Shown: positions 11,996-23,578, counted from the first letter of the stretch. The stretch is DNA of 64,000 nt from Phyllostachys edulis (GCA_036346405.1 CM070557.1:55558016-55622015), one strand, 5' to 3'. A program made the numbers and translations. The notes: a model not told the origin generated them from the letters alone.

Positions 11996-13533
11996 CCCCC
12001 TAATTCTTGATGTGTTTTCTTGATCTCAACGATGTCAATCCTTGTACGCAGCTCCTGGAACTTGACACGGCCCAACGCCTTCGTCAAAATGTCAGCTAGC
12101 TGCTCTTCGATCTTGATGTACTCCACCTCAACTTTGCCGTTTTCAATACATTCTCGAATAAAATGATATCGGGTGTCTATGTGCTTGCTCCGGTCGTGGA
12201 ACACTGGATTTTTGCTGAGGGAGATCGTCGACTTGTTGTTGACTTTAAGCATGACACTGCCTGCCTTTTCATTCTTCAAGTCAGCGAGTAAACGAGCGAG
12301 CCAGATACCTTAGCAGGCAGCCGTCGTCATCCCGATGTACTCGGCCTCGCAAGAGGATAGCGCCACAACCTTTTGCTTCTGAGATTGCCAGCTGATGGGG
12401 CTGCGGCCGAGGAAAAAGAAGACACCCGTCGTGCTCTTGCGGTCGTCGACGTCATCGGCCATGTCGCTATCACTGTAGCCGACAAACCGTGGCTCCTCCA
12501 ATTTTTTTATGTAACAGCAGCCATAGCTCCGCATACCAGCAATGTACTGGAGTATATGCTTGACTGCAGCCAAGTGCTCGGTGGTTGGTGTTTCCATGAA
12601 GTGGCTTACGTAGCCCACTGAGTACGCGATGTCGGGTCTTGTGTGCACTAGGTACCTTAGGCTCCCGACAATGCTCCGATAGGCCATGGTGTCCATGAGA
12701 GGGGCTGAGCTTGCGTTGCTCAGCTTGAGCCTTGTCTCCATGGGAACGTGGTAGGGATTGCAATCTGCCATACCGCTCTTCTCAAGAATTTTGAGCGCGT
12801 ATGCAGATTGGTTTAGTGTGATGCAGCCATCGGACTAGTGCACTTCGATGCCGAGGTAGAAACTGAGCAGGCCAAGATCGCTCATTTTGAATGAGTTTTT
12901 CATCTCCCTTTTGAATTTGACGATCTCCTATGTGTCGGCACCCGTGATAATGAGGTTGTCGACGTAGACGCCCACCAGTAGCCGTGATGCACCGCTACCA
13001 CGCATGTACACCGCATGTTCTGATGTGCTTTGCTGAAACCCGAGCGACTGCAAATAGCTGTCAAGCTTGGCGTTCCACGCTCTCGACGCCTGCTTCAAGC
13101 CGTAGAGGGCCTTGTGGAGCCTCAACACCTTCTGCTCATGGCCCTTGACCTCAAAGCCGGGAGGTTGGGCGACGTTGACCTCCTCGTCAAGCTCACCATT
13201 GAGGAACATCGATTTGACGTCCATGTGGTGTATTGGCCATCCCTCGTGCGCGGCGAGCGCGATCAGCAGGCGCACGGACTCAAGACGGGCCACCGGCGCG
13301 AACACCTCCTCGTAGTCAACGCCTTAGCGCTGCACATAGCCCTTTGCCACGAGGCGGGCCTTGTGCTTGACAGCAGCGTCGTGGGAGTTCTTCTTCACCT
13401 TGAAGACCCAACTTCAAGCCGATGGGACGATGACTCGCTGGGAGGTCGACAAGTTGCCAAGTGTCGTTCTCCTCAATGGAGCTCATCTCCTCGAGCATGG
13501 CGCGGCGCCAACACTCGTGCTTCTCTACCTCGG
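11996..13533 (-). pseudogene. Copia element 2 reverse transcriptase and RNase H, broken
   Basis: Read on the minus strand, 13498-13316 carries the start of reverse transcriptase (SSIEENDTWQLVDLP) with a frameshift near 13410, after which the correct amino acids lie in another frame. A stop near 13323 follows. 13305-12928 holds the catalytic core with MDVKSMFLNGE (motif A intact) and YVDN where YVDD is normal. Another stop replaces a codon near 12838. 12771-12310 has the RNase H start (YSDSDMADD) and EAEY. A stop at about 12312 precedes the final 12279-11986 part ending TKALGRVKFQELR. Function is lost. Confidence 0.9.
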
Positions 13534-15247
13534 TGTAGGATCAAGGATAACCGACTAGAGGGGGGGTGAATAGGAGGTTTTAAATTTTTTAACAATTTGA
13601 CAATTTTTGCCAATTTAAAACTTAGTCTAAACAAGTTACACTTCTAGCTAAACAATTTAATCACAATAAACAAGCTAGAAATATAAATGCGGAAAGTAAA
13701 GACTACAAATAACCACAATGACACGATGATGTTTTTTCTGTGGTATCGAAGACTTGCCGGTCTTCACTAGTCCACGCTGAGGAAGCTTGACACCTCAAGT
13801 CGGCTCCACTAATTAAGCCTTCCTCGATCCACTATGGTTGTTCTTCCTCCGCCCCGAGATGGTGAACACCGAACCACTCACAAGCTTGCACCGGCCTCTT
13901 CACAATCTTCTTTGAAGAGATCACCGTGCTCCACCACTAAACCGTCTAGGAGTGCGGCAACACTCCAAGAGTAATAGACCAACGGTCTTCACTTGACGAC
14001 ACTCAAGTGCAAATGGATCAACTAGGAGTATGAATGCACTTGAATGAATCTCAACAAGCTCACAATGAATGCACAAGAGTGTTTTGAGTGTTGAGTGAAT
14101 GCACCAAGCTCTCAAGGCTCTATAGATGTTAAATGGGCACTAGCAGCCTTTGCTTGAGCAAATGGGGGTATTTATAACCCCACCAACATTATGACCGCTA
14201 GATGAAACCCCAACTTTTTAGTGAAAATCGTAACAACCGCAGCAGGTAATGGGCAAGACGATCAAGACTTCGGTTTGAGCACGATCAATGGCTAGAACAG
14301 CACTAAAATAAACAATATAGCCGTTGAAATCCTAATGAACGATCGCAGTTAACGAAGCAGACGTCTGAAATGCCCCGTCGTTCCAGATTTATTTGGCGAT
14401 GCGACTGCTGGTAGGGTTTCATAAATCATCAAGATCGCAAGCGCTTTGGAATTTTCATACCGCCATGTAAAAATCGGAATGACCGCAGAAATGGTACAAC
14501 CGCTTTTACGCACGGAACGTCCAATCTCCAGAATGAGTTTTTGAGCAGATTTACACTTGTTCTGTTTTTATTGAACCACCTCACAAATTTTGGTACGACC
14601 ACACATCGGAATGACCGATTGTCACGAGCGAAACGACCGATTTCCATGAGCACTTCTGAGGCAAATTGCATCGCTTCGGTTTTCTTGAACCGCCAACTAA
14701 AACGGAATGACCATTAATGCGGTACAACCGCCAAGCAAATGGCCGTTCGCAAGATAAAGCGCCATTGGTTGTTCCTTCAAAATACTGAGATTACCGCCAA
14801 GTAAAGTCCGATCGATCAAGACTAAGTGGTACGATCAAGAATTATAATCATGCAGATTACCGATTTTAAGGCGTAAGCACTTAATGCTTTTAAATTCAAT
14901 TTTAAGTTCAAATTCAAATGCATGCATGATTCTAAATTGATCCATATGACACAAGAACATGCTATCAAGCTACTAGCCTTGATCCCTCTTAATAGTACGA
15001 CATTTATCCTATAATCCGATCTTCCAACCAAAACTCCTAAGATCGGTAAAATAGAAAAAGGAACCTAGACTATTTGTACCTTGTCTTTGAGCCAAAAGAT
15101 CTTCATGAAGTCCATTTTCATGCAACTTTGCGTCAATAAATTCACCAATGGGATTTAACCTTGTAAATACTCAACAAACACGTTAATCCTATATTCACAT
15201 ATTATCATTAATTACCAAAACAATTTTTAGGGGCCTAGATGCTTTCA
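13534..15247. mobile_element. Solo LTR nested in Copia element 2
   Basis: The 1.71-kb unit starts TGTAGGATCAAGGATAACCG and ends GGCCTAGATGCTTTCA. It has a perfect 5-bp duplication CTCGG at 13529-13533 and 15248-15252. It belongs to the same family as 6886-8563, with strong match at both ends and a more diverged middle. It separates the integrase C-terminus from the reverse transcriptase of its host. Confidence 0.94.
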
Positions 15248-16660
15248 CTCGGAGAAGCCAACTGGTTCATCTGCCGCCGTTAGGTACAGCTCCTCGAGAT
15301 CGAGGTCGTGGACCGTGGTCGTATCGTACACATTAGCCACAGTCCGGTAGCGGCGAGGGCCCTCATCGTCCATCGTGGGCGAAACGTCGGTGGGCGGTGA
15401 AACAAATTCCACCCCACTTTGTGCCACAGGCGTAGACGTGCTCGCTGCTGCTTCGGATGTTGGCGTTAGCGGCCCTGGGCTAGGCATGTGACTCGGCACT
15501 ACTGGTGTCGACGGCTTGTCACCCCTGTGCGCTGCGGGGTTGCCACACACAGCACTTGCTTCAGGATATACGGTATACTCGACAATGAATGTCTCACCGG
15601 AGTTAACCTTAGCTCCCCAGTCCCATTGTGCCGCCTCGTCGAAGATGACATCGCGCATCACGTGCACTCGCTTGTCAACGGGGTCGTAGACGCGATACGC
15701 CTTGGCGCTGGGCTCATAGCCGATGAACACCATCGGCGTGCTCCTGTCATCAAGTTTCTTCAAGTGCGGCTTCACCACCTTGACGTGTGCGACGCAGTTG
15801 AAAGTGCAGAGGAAGTGCACCGGAGGTCGTGCATCATGCCACGCCTCGTACAACGTCATGCCCTCGACGCTGTGAGTCGAGGCTCGGTTTAGGATGAACA
15901 CGGCCGTCATCACCGCCTCACCCCAAAACATCCCCGGCATGCTCTTGGCCTTCATCATGCTGTGAGCCATGGCAACCACCGTTTGGTTCTGGCGCTCAAC
16001 AACACCGGACTGCTGCGAGGAGTATGGCGCCGTGAGGTGCCGCTGGACACCGCGATTAGTGCAGTACTCACCGAACTCAACCGACGTGAATTCGCCGTCG
16101 CGGTCAGTGCGGATGGCTCGCAGCTTGCACCCGGTTTCCACCTCAACACCGGTCTGGAAACGCTTGATCACCATCGGCGCCTCGTCCTTCGTCGTGAGCA
16201 AGACCAGCCACATGTAGCGGTTGAGGTCGTCGACGAGGAGTAGAAAATATTTCTTCCCACCTGGTGTGGTCGGCGCGATGGGGCCACAGAGATCGCCGTG
16301 CAACAGATCGAGGACATGATCCGCGCGATACTTTGCCTACTCCGGGAACGGGGTGCACCGCTTCTTACCAACGAGGCAATTGTCACAAATCTGATCAACA
16401 TGATCGATCTATGGTAGCCCGCGCACCATGCCACGTTGCGCCAACTTTCGCAACAGCTGGAAGTTTAGGTGTCCGTACCTGACATGCCATCGCCATGCGT
16501 CGTCACCGCGCCGCGTGGACAAAGCGCATCGGTTTGTAATGCCGAGGGTGAGCACATAGAGCGGCGCATCGCGGTTTACTGCGCAGTATGTGACGCCGCC
16601 GTCGCAGATCGTGAGCACGCCGCCCCGATGAGCGCTCGTAGCCATTCTCGCCGAGTCGCC
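15248..16660 (-). pseudogene. Copia element 2 pre-integrase and integrase
   Basis: 16645-16409 encodes the pre-integrase zinc motif (AWRWHVRYGHLNF). A stop separates it from 16303-15248, where the integrase core is open for about 350 codons. Its likely catalytic residues are Asp in MHGDLCGPI, Asp in RTDRDGEF and Glu in GVVERQNQ, and the usual GEAVMTAVFILNR and FIGYEP motifs follow. The segment ends at the solo LTR, so its C-terminal tail is cut off from reverse transcriptase. Confidence 0.9.
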
Positions 16661-16694
16661 CGAGGCTCACTATGTTGTTACATACCGGGATGTA

Positions 16695-18060
16695 CTACAC
16701 CCCCATTAGCGCACGGTGCTCCCCGTTCTGGCAAGTGAACAGGACGGTGCCACCCCTGTATATATCCACCATCGAGCCATCGCCGAACTTAACGGAGCAA
16801 GTGACGCCCTCGTCCATCTCTGTGAAGCTTGCCTGGCACCCAGACATGTGATTGCTAGCACTGGTGTCCAAGTACCAAGTGTCATCGTGGGCGTCCTCCT
16901 CGCACCCTAGATGCACCTGCGCATGCACCTTGTTGAGCACCACGTCAGTGCCCGTGTCCACGGATGCCTTGGTGAGCGCGCACACCTGCGCCATGAGAAG
17001 CCTAGGTTCATCGTCATCGGCCAGATCAAAGGGCTCGCTTTGCACGCTTCGCTTATGGCAGCCCTCGAGTAATGCTCGTGATTTATCGCAGCTTGTAGCA
17101 TCAACTCGCGACATGTTACGGCACAAGACCGGATGAGCCATCGCCCTGCCGTCGGTCCACTTTTTTCGCGCCCACGCCACGCTGCTTGCCACGCAGAACG
17201 TTGTCACCACCGCTGCTGCTTCCCTTGTCACCGCCGGAGGAGTCGCCACCTTGCTCCTTCTTCTTGGCGCGTACGAGCTACTCCTCTTCTGTGAGGAGCA
17301 GATGCCCACCGAAGCCGCCCGAGTCGTTGCACGCGTAGCGCTGCTCCACTGATCGAAGCCGGCTGGTGAGCTCTTCGATCGACAACGTGCTCAAGTCAAG
17401 TAGTGTCTCGATCGAGATTGTCACCTATGTATACCTGGGTGGCACAATGCGAAAGATTTTTTTTTACTATCTTTTCATCTTCCAACGTGTCGCCTAGGAT
17501 CCAGAGATTATTGATGAGTCCCGTGATCCTCATGGAGAAGTCGTCCACCGACTCACCATCCTTGAATTCGATATCCTCGAACTCCTTGCGAAGCTTCTAT
17601 GCATTCGCCTCACGAACGCACTTGACGCCCATCCGCATCGTCTTCACGGCGTCCTAGGCCTGCTTGGCCGTGTCCTTCACCGCCAGTGTGGATAGCATGT
17701 CTGACGACACTGCACGGAGGATGGCGGATAGCGCTAGTCTGTCGTGTCATCAGAGTCGGCTGCTGTGTTCGACGCTTCCCATGTGCCTTGTGCCTGCAGG
17801 TTCACCCTCATCACGAGGGCCCAGTCGGTGTAGTTCGTCTGCGTCAGCGTGGGGTAGACCACTGATCCCATCATCTCCCTTACCACCCGCTGCACCACAT
17901 GCTCTTGGCCGCCGTTGCTACTGGATCCAATCTCGCGATCGCCATTGCCGCCGAGATTAATCGTGCGAGTAGTGCTACCGTCACCTTGCACCCCATCTTG
18001 GAAAGGAGACCTGGTAGGAGAGCGTGAAACGTCGAAGACATCTTTACAGGCAGGAGAGTA
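16695..18060 (-). pseudogene. Copia element 2 gag and protease, broken
   Basis: The minus-strand gag begins near 18050 and includes VVYPTLTQTNYTDWALVMRV, the usual opening of Copia gag. It loses frame near 17735, and the rest (to about 17310) is recognisable only in fragments. 17309-16695 is open and carries the protease signature TWYLDTSASNHMSG, with the active-site Asp in DTSAS, then KFGDGSMVDIYRGG and a pre-integrase junction. Confidence 0.85.
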
Positions 18061-18078
18061 CAAAGCTCTGATACCAAT

Positions 18079-18449
18079 TGTTAGCCCGCTCGACTCAGAT
18101 GAATGCCTGGACACCGATCATAAGCGAGAACATAGGAGCACTCACGACAGAACATAGAACTTTGGTGCTACAAACTGCCATAGCTTTTCTCCTATTTTTC
18201 CTCTCCTTTTATTTAGTCCAAGATACTACAAACAGTTTCATGCAAAGCAATAAACACACGCACTAAATGCTCTGCTACTAATTGTGCCCACTAGTACTGA
18301 AAACCGAAAAACTAGTAACGCCAGCAATGAACGCCATCTAGCCAATCAGCAATGAACACTAATGACAGCGTGACGGCTAATGCAAAAATAAAAACTGAAA
18401 CATTACTGGTAATAAAAAATAAACGGACGCAATCAAAGATTAATTAACA
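18079..18449 (-). repeat. 5' LTR of Copia element 2
   Basis: A 371-bp direct repeat of 11621-11995. On the minus strand it precedes the primer site at 18065-18076. Confidence 0.92.
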
Positions 18450-19191
18450 TCTTCATGGTCGGCCTATGCTACGCCCCTAGTCCTGCCGTGCATCACGCTC
18501 GACTGAGCTCCTTTGTTTCTTTGATGCGTACCGGCCAACTACTGTAATGATGTAATTAGGCTTGTGTTGGCACATGTTTCTTTGCCCGTTTCGCTTTGTA
18601 GCCTTTGCTTCGTCTCACAAATCTTTCTCTCCTATGCATTTCGCAGTTCTCTCCTGTTTACTCGGCCTGAAGAAACGTAGCTAGTTCCTCTGATTGTGCC
18701 TCACCATCCAAGGCCCCACGTTGATGCATCCTGCACAGCCATGTTGTGCTCCTGGTCACAAACACACTGCCTTACAGGCGCCATCTTTGCTCTCTTGAAG
18801 AGGCATGGAACAGCCAAGATCTAAACCATGTCCAGTATGCAGATGGTTGTGTGCTGCCCTATGTATGCCTCGCAATCCACCACTCACACCGTCGAGCCGA
18901 GCTCATCTGCCCTCACAGTGGCCCACATGCACCTCCTTGCCCCTTGCCCCTTGCCCCCATCCTCTCGATCCTCTTGCGTGGCAATAGAAGCCCCATTCTC
19001 TGGATCCTCTTGCTTGGCAATAGAAGATGGCGGTGGATGCGAAAGTGGGATCGAGAGGATGATCGATCAAGGAAGGAGGCACGACATACAAACCAGTTAA
19101 GGAGGGAGGGAGCAATCGGGGTGGGAGCCGGGAGGGGAGGAAGGGTTAGTTGTTGGGTATCTAGAAGGGAGTAGGATTTGTTGAGAGTTAG
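18450..19191. other. Unassigned sequence flanking Copia element 2
   Basis: The first bases resemble the host DNA left of the insertions. Open frames at 18746-19174 on + and 18903-19115 on - are Pro/Ser-rich and unrecognised. No exon structure could be supported. Confidence 0.35.
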
Positions 19192-19194
19192 TTA

Positions 19195-19542
19195 GAGCAT
19201 CTTTAGTGTATTGAACCGATGTTGATTCAAAGTCATGCCACGTAAGTATTCTAGGAACTGAGCTTGTTTTTCTCCAATGTATTGAACCGGTTCCTACTAA
19301 TAACTGGAACCCACGTTACATTAAAAAATCACAAAATAATAATATCATCTCTCAACCGCACTCTCTCTTATGTAGTTATTTAATGCTCATATGAGTTTGT
19401 TTAATGCTTTGAATCGACTCCTAAGTAGAGTCCGGTTCCATACATTTTTTTTTTTGGAATCGACCCCTCTAATGTATCGAATCGATTCAATACATTCTCT
19501 CTCCTCATTTAAATCGGCTAAAACACAACATTGGAGATGGTC
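19195..19542. mobile_element. MITE (Tourist/Harbinger-like, TTA duplication)
   Basis: The 348-bp unit begins GAGCATCTTTAGTGTATT and ends ACAACATTGGAGATGGTC, which are imperfect inverted repeats of about 18 bp. TTA at 19192-19194 and 19543-19545 is the likely target duplication. It has no coding capacity. The inside repeats the phrase GTATTGAACCG(A/G), which is common in such elements. Confidence 0.7.
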
Positions 19543-19639
19543 TTAGGAGCTAAGAAATCGCCCATGGGATATGGCCCACCTTTTGGCGCGACTTCTCGGA
19601 CTTGCAGATGAACCACCACCATCTCTCTTTTTTTAGTAG

Positions 19640-20045
19640 TAGAGAGTAATAATAGAGTTGGTTTTTTTTACGTAAGAAAGTAGAGATGACCATTGTATTG
19701 AAATGGTTGTCAACACGAATTACAAGCGAAATGAAAGAAATAAAGCAAGAGCAAAGCAAAAGAAAACGGAAAGTTGTACAAAAAAAAGGTAAAGACATGA
19801 GGAAGGTTAAAACAAGAGCTGATTCCACTGTCGAAAAGCAGCTTAGTACTTGGGCTTTGACCAGTGAGTCCAAAGGCTGATTAAGCTCTGAATCTGACGT
19901 TGAAGTAATATAGGATTCTCACCAATATTTTGAAACACTTGGTTATTTCTCATAGTCCATAGTGTATGAGCGCAAGCTGCAAAGCAAATTGGCCAAACCT
20001 TACTGAAATTGTCTGCTCCTATGAGTGTATGTTTCATGAATTATC
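19640..20045 (-). mobile_element. LINE 3'-end fragment with zinc-binding RT tail
   Basis: On the minus strand 20037-19843 reads VWPICFAACAHTLWTMRNNQ, the C-terminal zinc-binding reverse-transcriptase module typical of plant non-LTR elements. It is followed by an untranslated tail (AATGGTTGTCA region) running to about 19640. The bulk of the element is missing, as is usual for 5'-truncated LINE copies. Confidence 0.6.
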
Positions 20046-20466
20046 GTATGCTCTTAGATGAGTTTGCTTCCGCCGTTAGTCCTAGTTTTTTCCCCAAAGA
20101 TTGTATGCTCTTAGATGAATTTTGTCAATGGCTTCGATGCTACGATCAAGCCATTTAAGGTAGCTCATGTACATTGCATTTATCATTGTTACTCTCCCTC
20201 CCCCAGACAGTAGACTCCTGATCTAGCCAGCAAGTCTTCGGTCTCCAGCCAGCAAGTACTAGAGTTGTTTGACACATCCCTATCTCTTGTTCATCACTGG
20301 AGCTTGAGTTGGATGGCAGATGCAAAAGCTGCTTCAATAAGTAAGAAGTTCCAAAAGATGGCAAGTATATAAAACAAGGAACGCAGTTGATGAAATTAGC
20401 TACTACTGAAAATTAATGACGTACACTTTGCACACAGCAATGAAACTCCAAGAAGGAGAGGGGGGG
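20046..20466. other. Unassigned sequence
   Basis: No gene or repeat could be placed between the LINE tail and the next retroelement. Confidence 0.35.
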
Positions 20467-20649
20467 CTAGTAGTGTAATATGTGGTAGAAGTCTAGTAGT
20501 CATGTAAGTGTTAGGGGTAGTTATGGAATTGTAGCCTAGATTAAGGTTTCTAGTCTAGAGTCTCTATTGTATACTATATATTGCCATTTGGGCCCTTGCC
20601 ATATAACTAATTATTTAGCTCCTATTCCTCTCCTCTCCAAAATCTAACA
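20467..20649 (+). repeat. Left LTR of the gene-carrying retroelement (5' end damaged)
   Basis: 183 bp aligned to 23227-23408. The expected TGTTAAGAT start is replaced by a G-run. It ends ATCTAACA directly before the primer site. Confidence 0.8.
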
Positions 20650-20773
20650 TGGTATCAGAGCCTAGACACAAACTCTAGTCTTCATCTTCTTCCACCGCTG
20701 TAGCCCCCGGGGGGAGCAATCTCCACTCCTAGGGGCAGCATCCAATCTCGTTTTTATCTTCAGTAGTTTCTTA

Positions 20774-21538
20774 ATAACAAGTAGCAACAGTAGCAACCCC
20801 CAGCAGTAGCATCTCTTCTTTATCAAGCAGCAGCAGCTCCTACACCTCCTCCTTCTCCGCTCGCCAGGTGGATGCGACACTGCACTGCCTCCGGTGACGT
20901 ACAAGATCTACATCTTCAAGATCCGCCATCACCGATAGTTCCCCGACCAGATCCAGACAGATCTGGTTGCCTGAGCTCGATCCCAGCTGGATTCGCCGTT
21001 GTCGAGCTGGATCTGAACGTCCTCTCTCTTCGATATCATTGTCCTCAGGCTTCCCACCCCATCCCACGCCAACTCCCTTCTACTCAGCGCATGGTGGCGG
21101 GCGCACCCATCAAGTGCTCCGCGGCATCACCTGCCATTCCTGCGACCCCACTTCGGCCGTGGGGCCAATAACAAGTAGCAACAAAGAGCAACCCCCGGTA
21201 GAGCATCTCTTCTTTATCAAGCGGCAGCAGCCTCCTACACCTCCTCCTTCTCCGCCGCCAGTGGATGCGACATCGCCGGACGCATAAGATCTACATCTTC
21301 AAGATCCGCCATCACCGATAGTTCTCGACCGATCCAGCAGATCCGTTGCTCGAGCTCGATCCCACCGATTCGCCGTGTCGAGCCGATCTCAACGCCCTCT
21401 CTTCGATATCATTGTCCTCAGGCTTCCCACCCCATCCCACGCCAACTCCCTTCTACTCAGCGCATGGTGGCGGGCGCACCCATCAAGTGCTCCGCGGCGT
21501 CACCTGCCATTCCTGCGACCCCACTTCGGCCGTGGGGC
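20774..21538 (+). repeat. Tandem duplication of about 393 bp inside the retroelement
   Basis: Unit 1 is 20774-21166 and unit 2 is 21167 to about 21538. Both begin AATAACAAGTAGCAACA and pass through AAGATCTACATCTTCAAGAT, TCGATATCATTGTCCTCAGG and CCACTTCGGCCGTGGGGCC. Unit 2 has several small deletions. The right part of each unit encodes the same acetolactate synthase transit-peptide end, so the duplication took place after the gene piece was acquired. Confidence 0.85.
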
Positions 21539-21835
21539 CCCTTTGGGCCATGCAAGGGCGCGGACGGCCCTCGAATGTTGCGTCGTTAGTCACGTCTTCA
21601 CCTACCTCGGCTGGCGGTTGCCTGTCCATGGAGATCCACCAGGCGCTGACCCGCTCAGCCGCCATCACCAACCACCTCTTCCACCCTTGGTATCGAGGCG
21701 AGCAGGGAGAGGCGTTCATGGGGTTCGGCTATGCACACACGTCCAGGCGCATTGGGATCTGCATCGCCACCTCCGGCCCTAGAGCCACCAACCTCGTCGG
21801 GAGGGCGTCAGATCTGGTCCTAGACGCCCACCTCG
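21465..21835 (+). pseudogene. Captured fragment of acetolactate synthase (ALS/AHAS)
   Basis: Acetolactate synthase makes the first committed step of branched-chain amino-acid synthesis in plastids. In successive frames this piece reads APIKCSA then ATPLRPWGP (end of the transit peptide), KGAD, ALECCVVSHVFTYLG (normally ALERCGV-DVFAYPG), then SMEIHQALTRSAAITNHLF, GEQGEAF and TSGPRATNLV. At least two frameshifts separate these blocks and an in-frame stop appears in one frame. It covers only the transit-peptide end and the first part of the thiamine-diphosphate-binding N-domain. A second copy of the first 22 codons lies at 21091-21166. It is not functional as an enzyme. Confidence 0.85.
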
Positions 21836-23217
21836 CCTCTGGGTCCCTCCTCTTGTCCGGATCAGCGCCGCCCTGAGCTGCTCCACGCTGAAGCCCGACG
21901 CACTACTGTTCGTCGCCCTGCCCAAGTCCTCGTCGAGGAAGGGGCACTCAACCTCCGCCCCCGCGACGTCGTATACCATCGCGGAGGCCTCAGCCTCCTT
22001 CTGCAGGTGCGTTATCGCCGGGCGCGCTTCATGGCGGCGTACCGGTCTTTATCCTTCGCCGTCGCCCCGAGCTGCTCTTCATCGTGTTTTGCCATCTTCC
22101 TCGAGCTGCTCCGCTTCTCTGTCGCCAAATCTGGTGGGATCCGGCCATCTTCGTCGCTAGCCTTTCCTCGTCACCGCCGAGTGCGTCTTCGCCACCATGG
22201 CCTTCCTCACCGATGGTGGTGGCCTCTTCATCTATGGTGACTACAGCGGCGACCTCAACCTTGCCGAAATCGAGCTCCATCATCGTCGCTAGCTACTGCC
22301 TCATCACCATTGGCTCAAATTCAACCTCGCCAAAATTGAGCTCCATCATCGTCGCCGGTTGCTGTCTCATCAGCACTAGCTCGGATCGAGCCTTTGGTGG
22401 TCGTCGCCGCTGGCTCATCTTCACCAGAACCCCCGCCGCCAAGCTCGGTCTTCTTCGCCACCAGATCAAATCCGAGCTCATGGAGATCCTTTGCCGCCGC
22501 TAGCCCACTACGGAAATCTTCTTCTTGTAGATCTGGTTGCTGCTTGCGGTTTGGAGAGGTGTGATCGTTGTTTCTACTAGTATCTTAAGTCTACTTTTCT
22601 TTGATTTTCAGTGAGTCTATTCAAGTCCATTGTATCTCTCTTTGAGTTCGTCGAAGCGTTCCTAGTCCATCATATCCTTTGCTGATCAGTCGATTGCTTC
22701 TTCCTTTTCGGGTTGCCGCAGTCCGTCCATTGGATCGAGTGCGGTCACCCCTATCATCATCGCTGTTAATGCGACTTTGCTTTGCCCTCTTGGACCTCTC
22801 TTGTAGCCATCTTGCTACACATCTTCACACCATTATAACTCTTGACCAATGTCCTTCTTTGTCGTCGTCATCAACTGTCGCTTTGTCTTTGTTTTCGTCA
22901 GACACTAGATTCGACACTAGATTCGTCACCTCACATCTTGGGTGGACGGATCTGGTCTATCATCTTTGCCTTCGTCAGGCTCAAGATTCAACACTGACAC
23001 CTCACTTCTTGGATGAGCCGATCTGGTTCGCGTCTTTATCTCTCTCTCTCTCTCTCTCTTCATCGGCTTGATTTGACATATCTTTCTATTCTTGTCGGTT
23101 TCAAGAGTTGCATTCTTCGGCGACATCTTCAAGCTCGGACTTCAGATTTATCTTTTATTTTAGTATTATCCTCTTCAAACTCAATTCTATTGCATACACA
23201 TTGAGTTTGAAAGAGGG

Positions 23218-23408
23218 TGTTAAGATTAGTACTGTAATGTATGGTAGAAGTGTAATAGTCATGTAAGTGTTAGTGATATTTATAGAATTGTAGCATAGAT
23301 TAGGGTTTCTAGTCTAGAGTCTCTCTTGTATACTATATATTGCCCTTTAAGTTCTTGCAATATAACTAATTATTCAGCTCCTATTCCTCTCCTCTCCAAA
23401 ATCTAACA
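23218..23408 (+). repeat. Right LTR of the gene-carrying retroelement
   Basis: 191 bp, starting TGTTAAGATTAGTACTG and ending AAAATCTAACA, preceded by a purine tract. Confidence 0.85.
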
Positions 23409-23578
23409 GTGCTCACACTGCAGCAAAGCTGAAATGATGAAACCGTGGTAACTACAAGACAACAAGTTAACAGCTATAGATGGCTGGCCCTTAAAAGGCA
23501 ATATTTGCAAACCAGCACAGGGATTACAAGAAACAAGAGCAACCTAATTACAGAAATGGTATCAGAACAGGGAAGCCG

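Larger units (their letters stand above)
11621..18449 (-). mobile_element. Copia LTR retrotransposon 2, degenerate
   Basis: LTRs at 11621-11995 and 18079-18449 start TGTTAGCCCGC and end AACA. Flanks are TCTCC (11616-11620) and TCTTC (18450-18454), a 5-bp duplication with one change. GCTCTGATACCA at 18065-18076 is the inverted primer site, so transcription ran on the minus strand from the right LTR. CCCCC just inside the left LTR is the inverted polypurine tract. All Copia domains are recognisable but interrupted by stops, frameshifts and the solo LTR at 13534-15247. Integrase and protease resemble element 1 closely, so the two are related families inserted about 90 bp apart in opposite orientation. 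Confidence 0.95.
20467..23408 (+). mobile_element. Non-autonomous short-LTR retroelement carrying host gene pieces
   Basis: LTRs of about 190 bp lie at 20467-20649 and 23218-23408 and share TGTAAT, GTCATGTAAGTGTTAG, TCTAGTCTAGAGTCTCT and CTCCAAAATCTAACA. The left copy lacks its first nine or so bases. TGGTATCAGAGC at 20650-20661 is the primer site, and GAAAGAGGG just before 23218 is the polypurine tract. The 2.6-kb inside encodes no gag or pol. It holds a 393-bp tandem duplication, a broken acetolactate synthase piece and an unidentified antisense open frame. No target duplication was found, probably because the left end is damaged. The architecture recalls gene-capturing elements such as maize Bs1. 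Confidence 0.85.
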
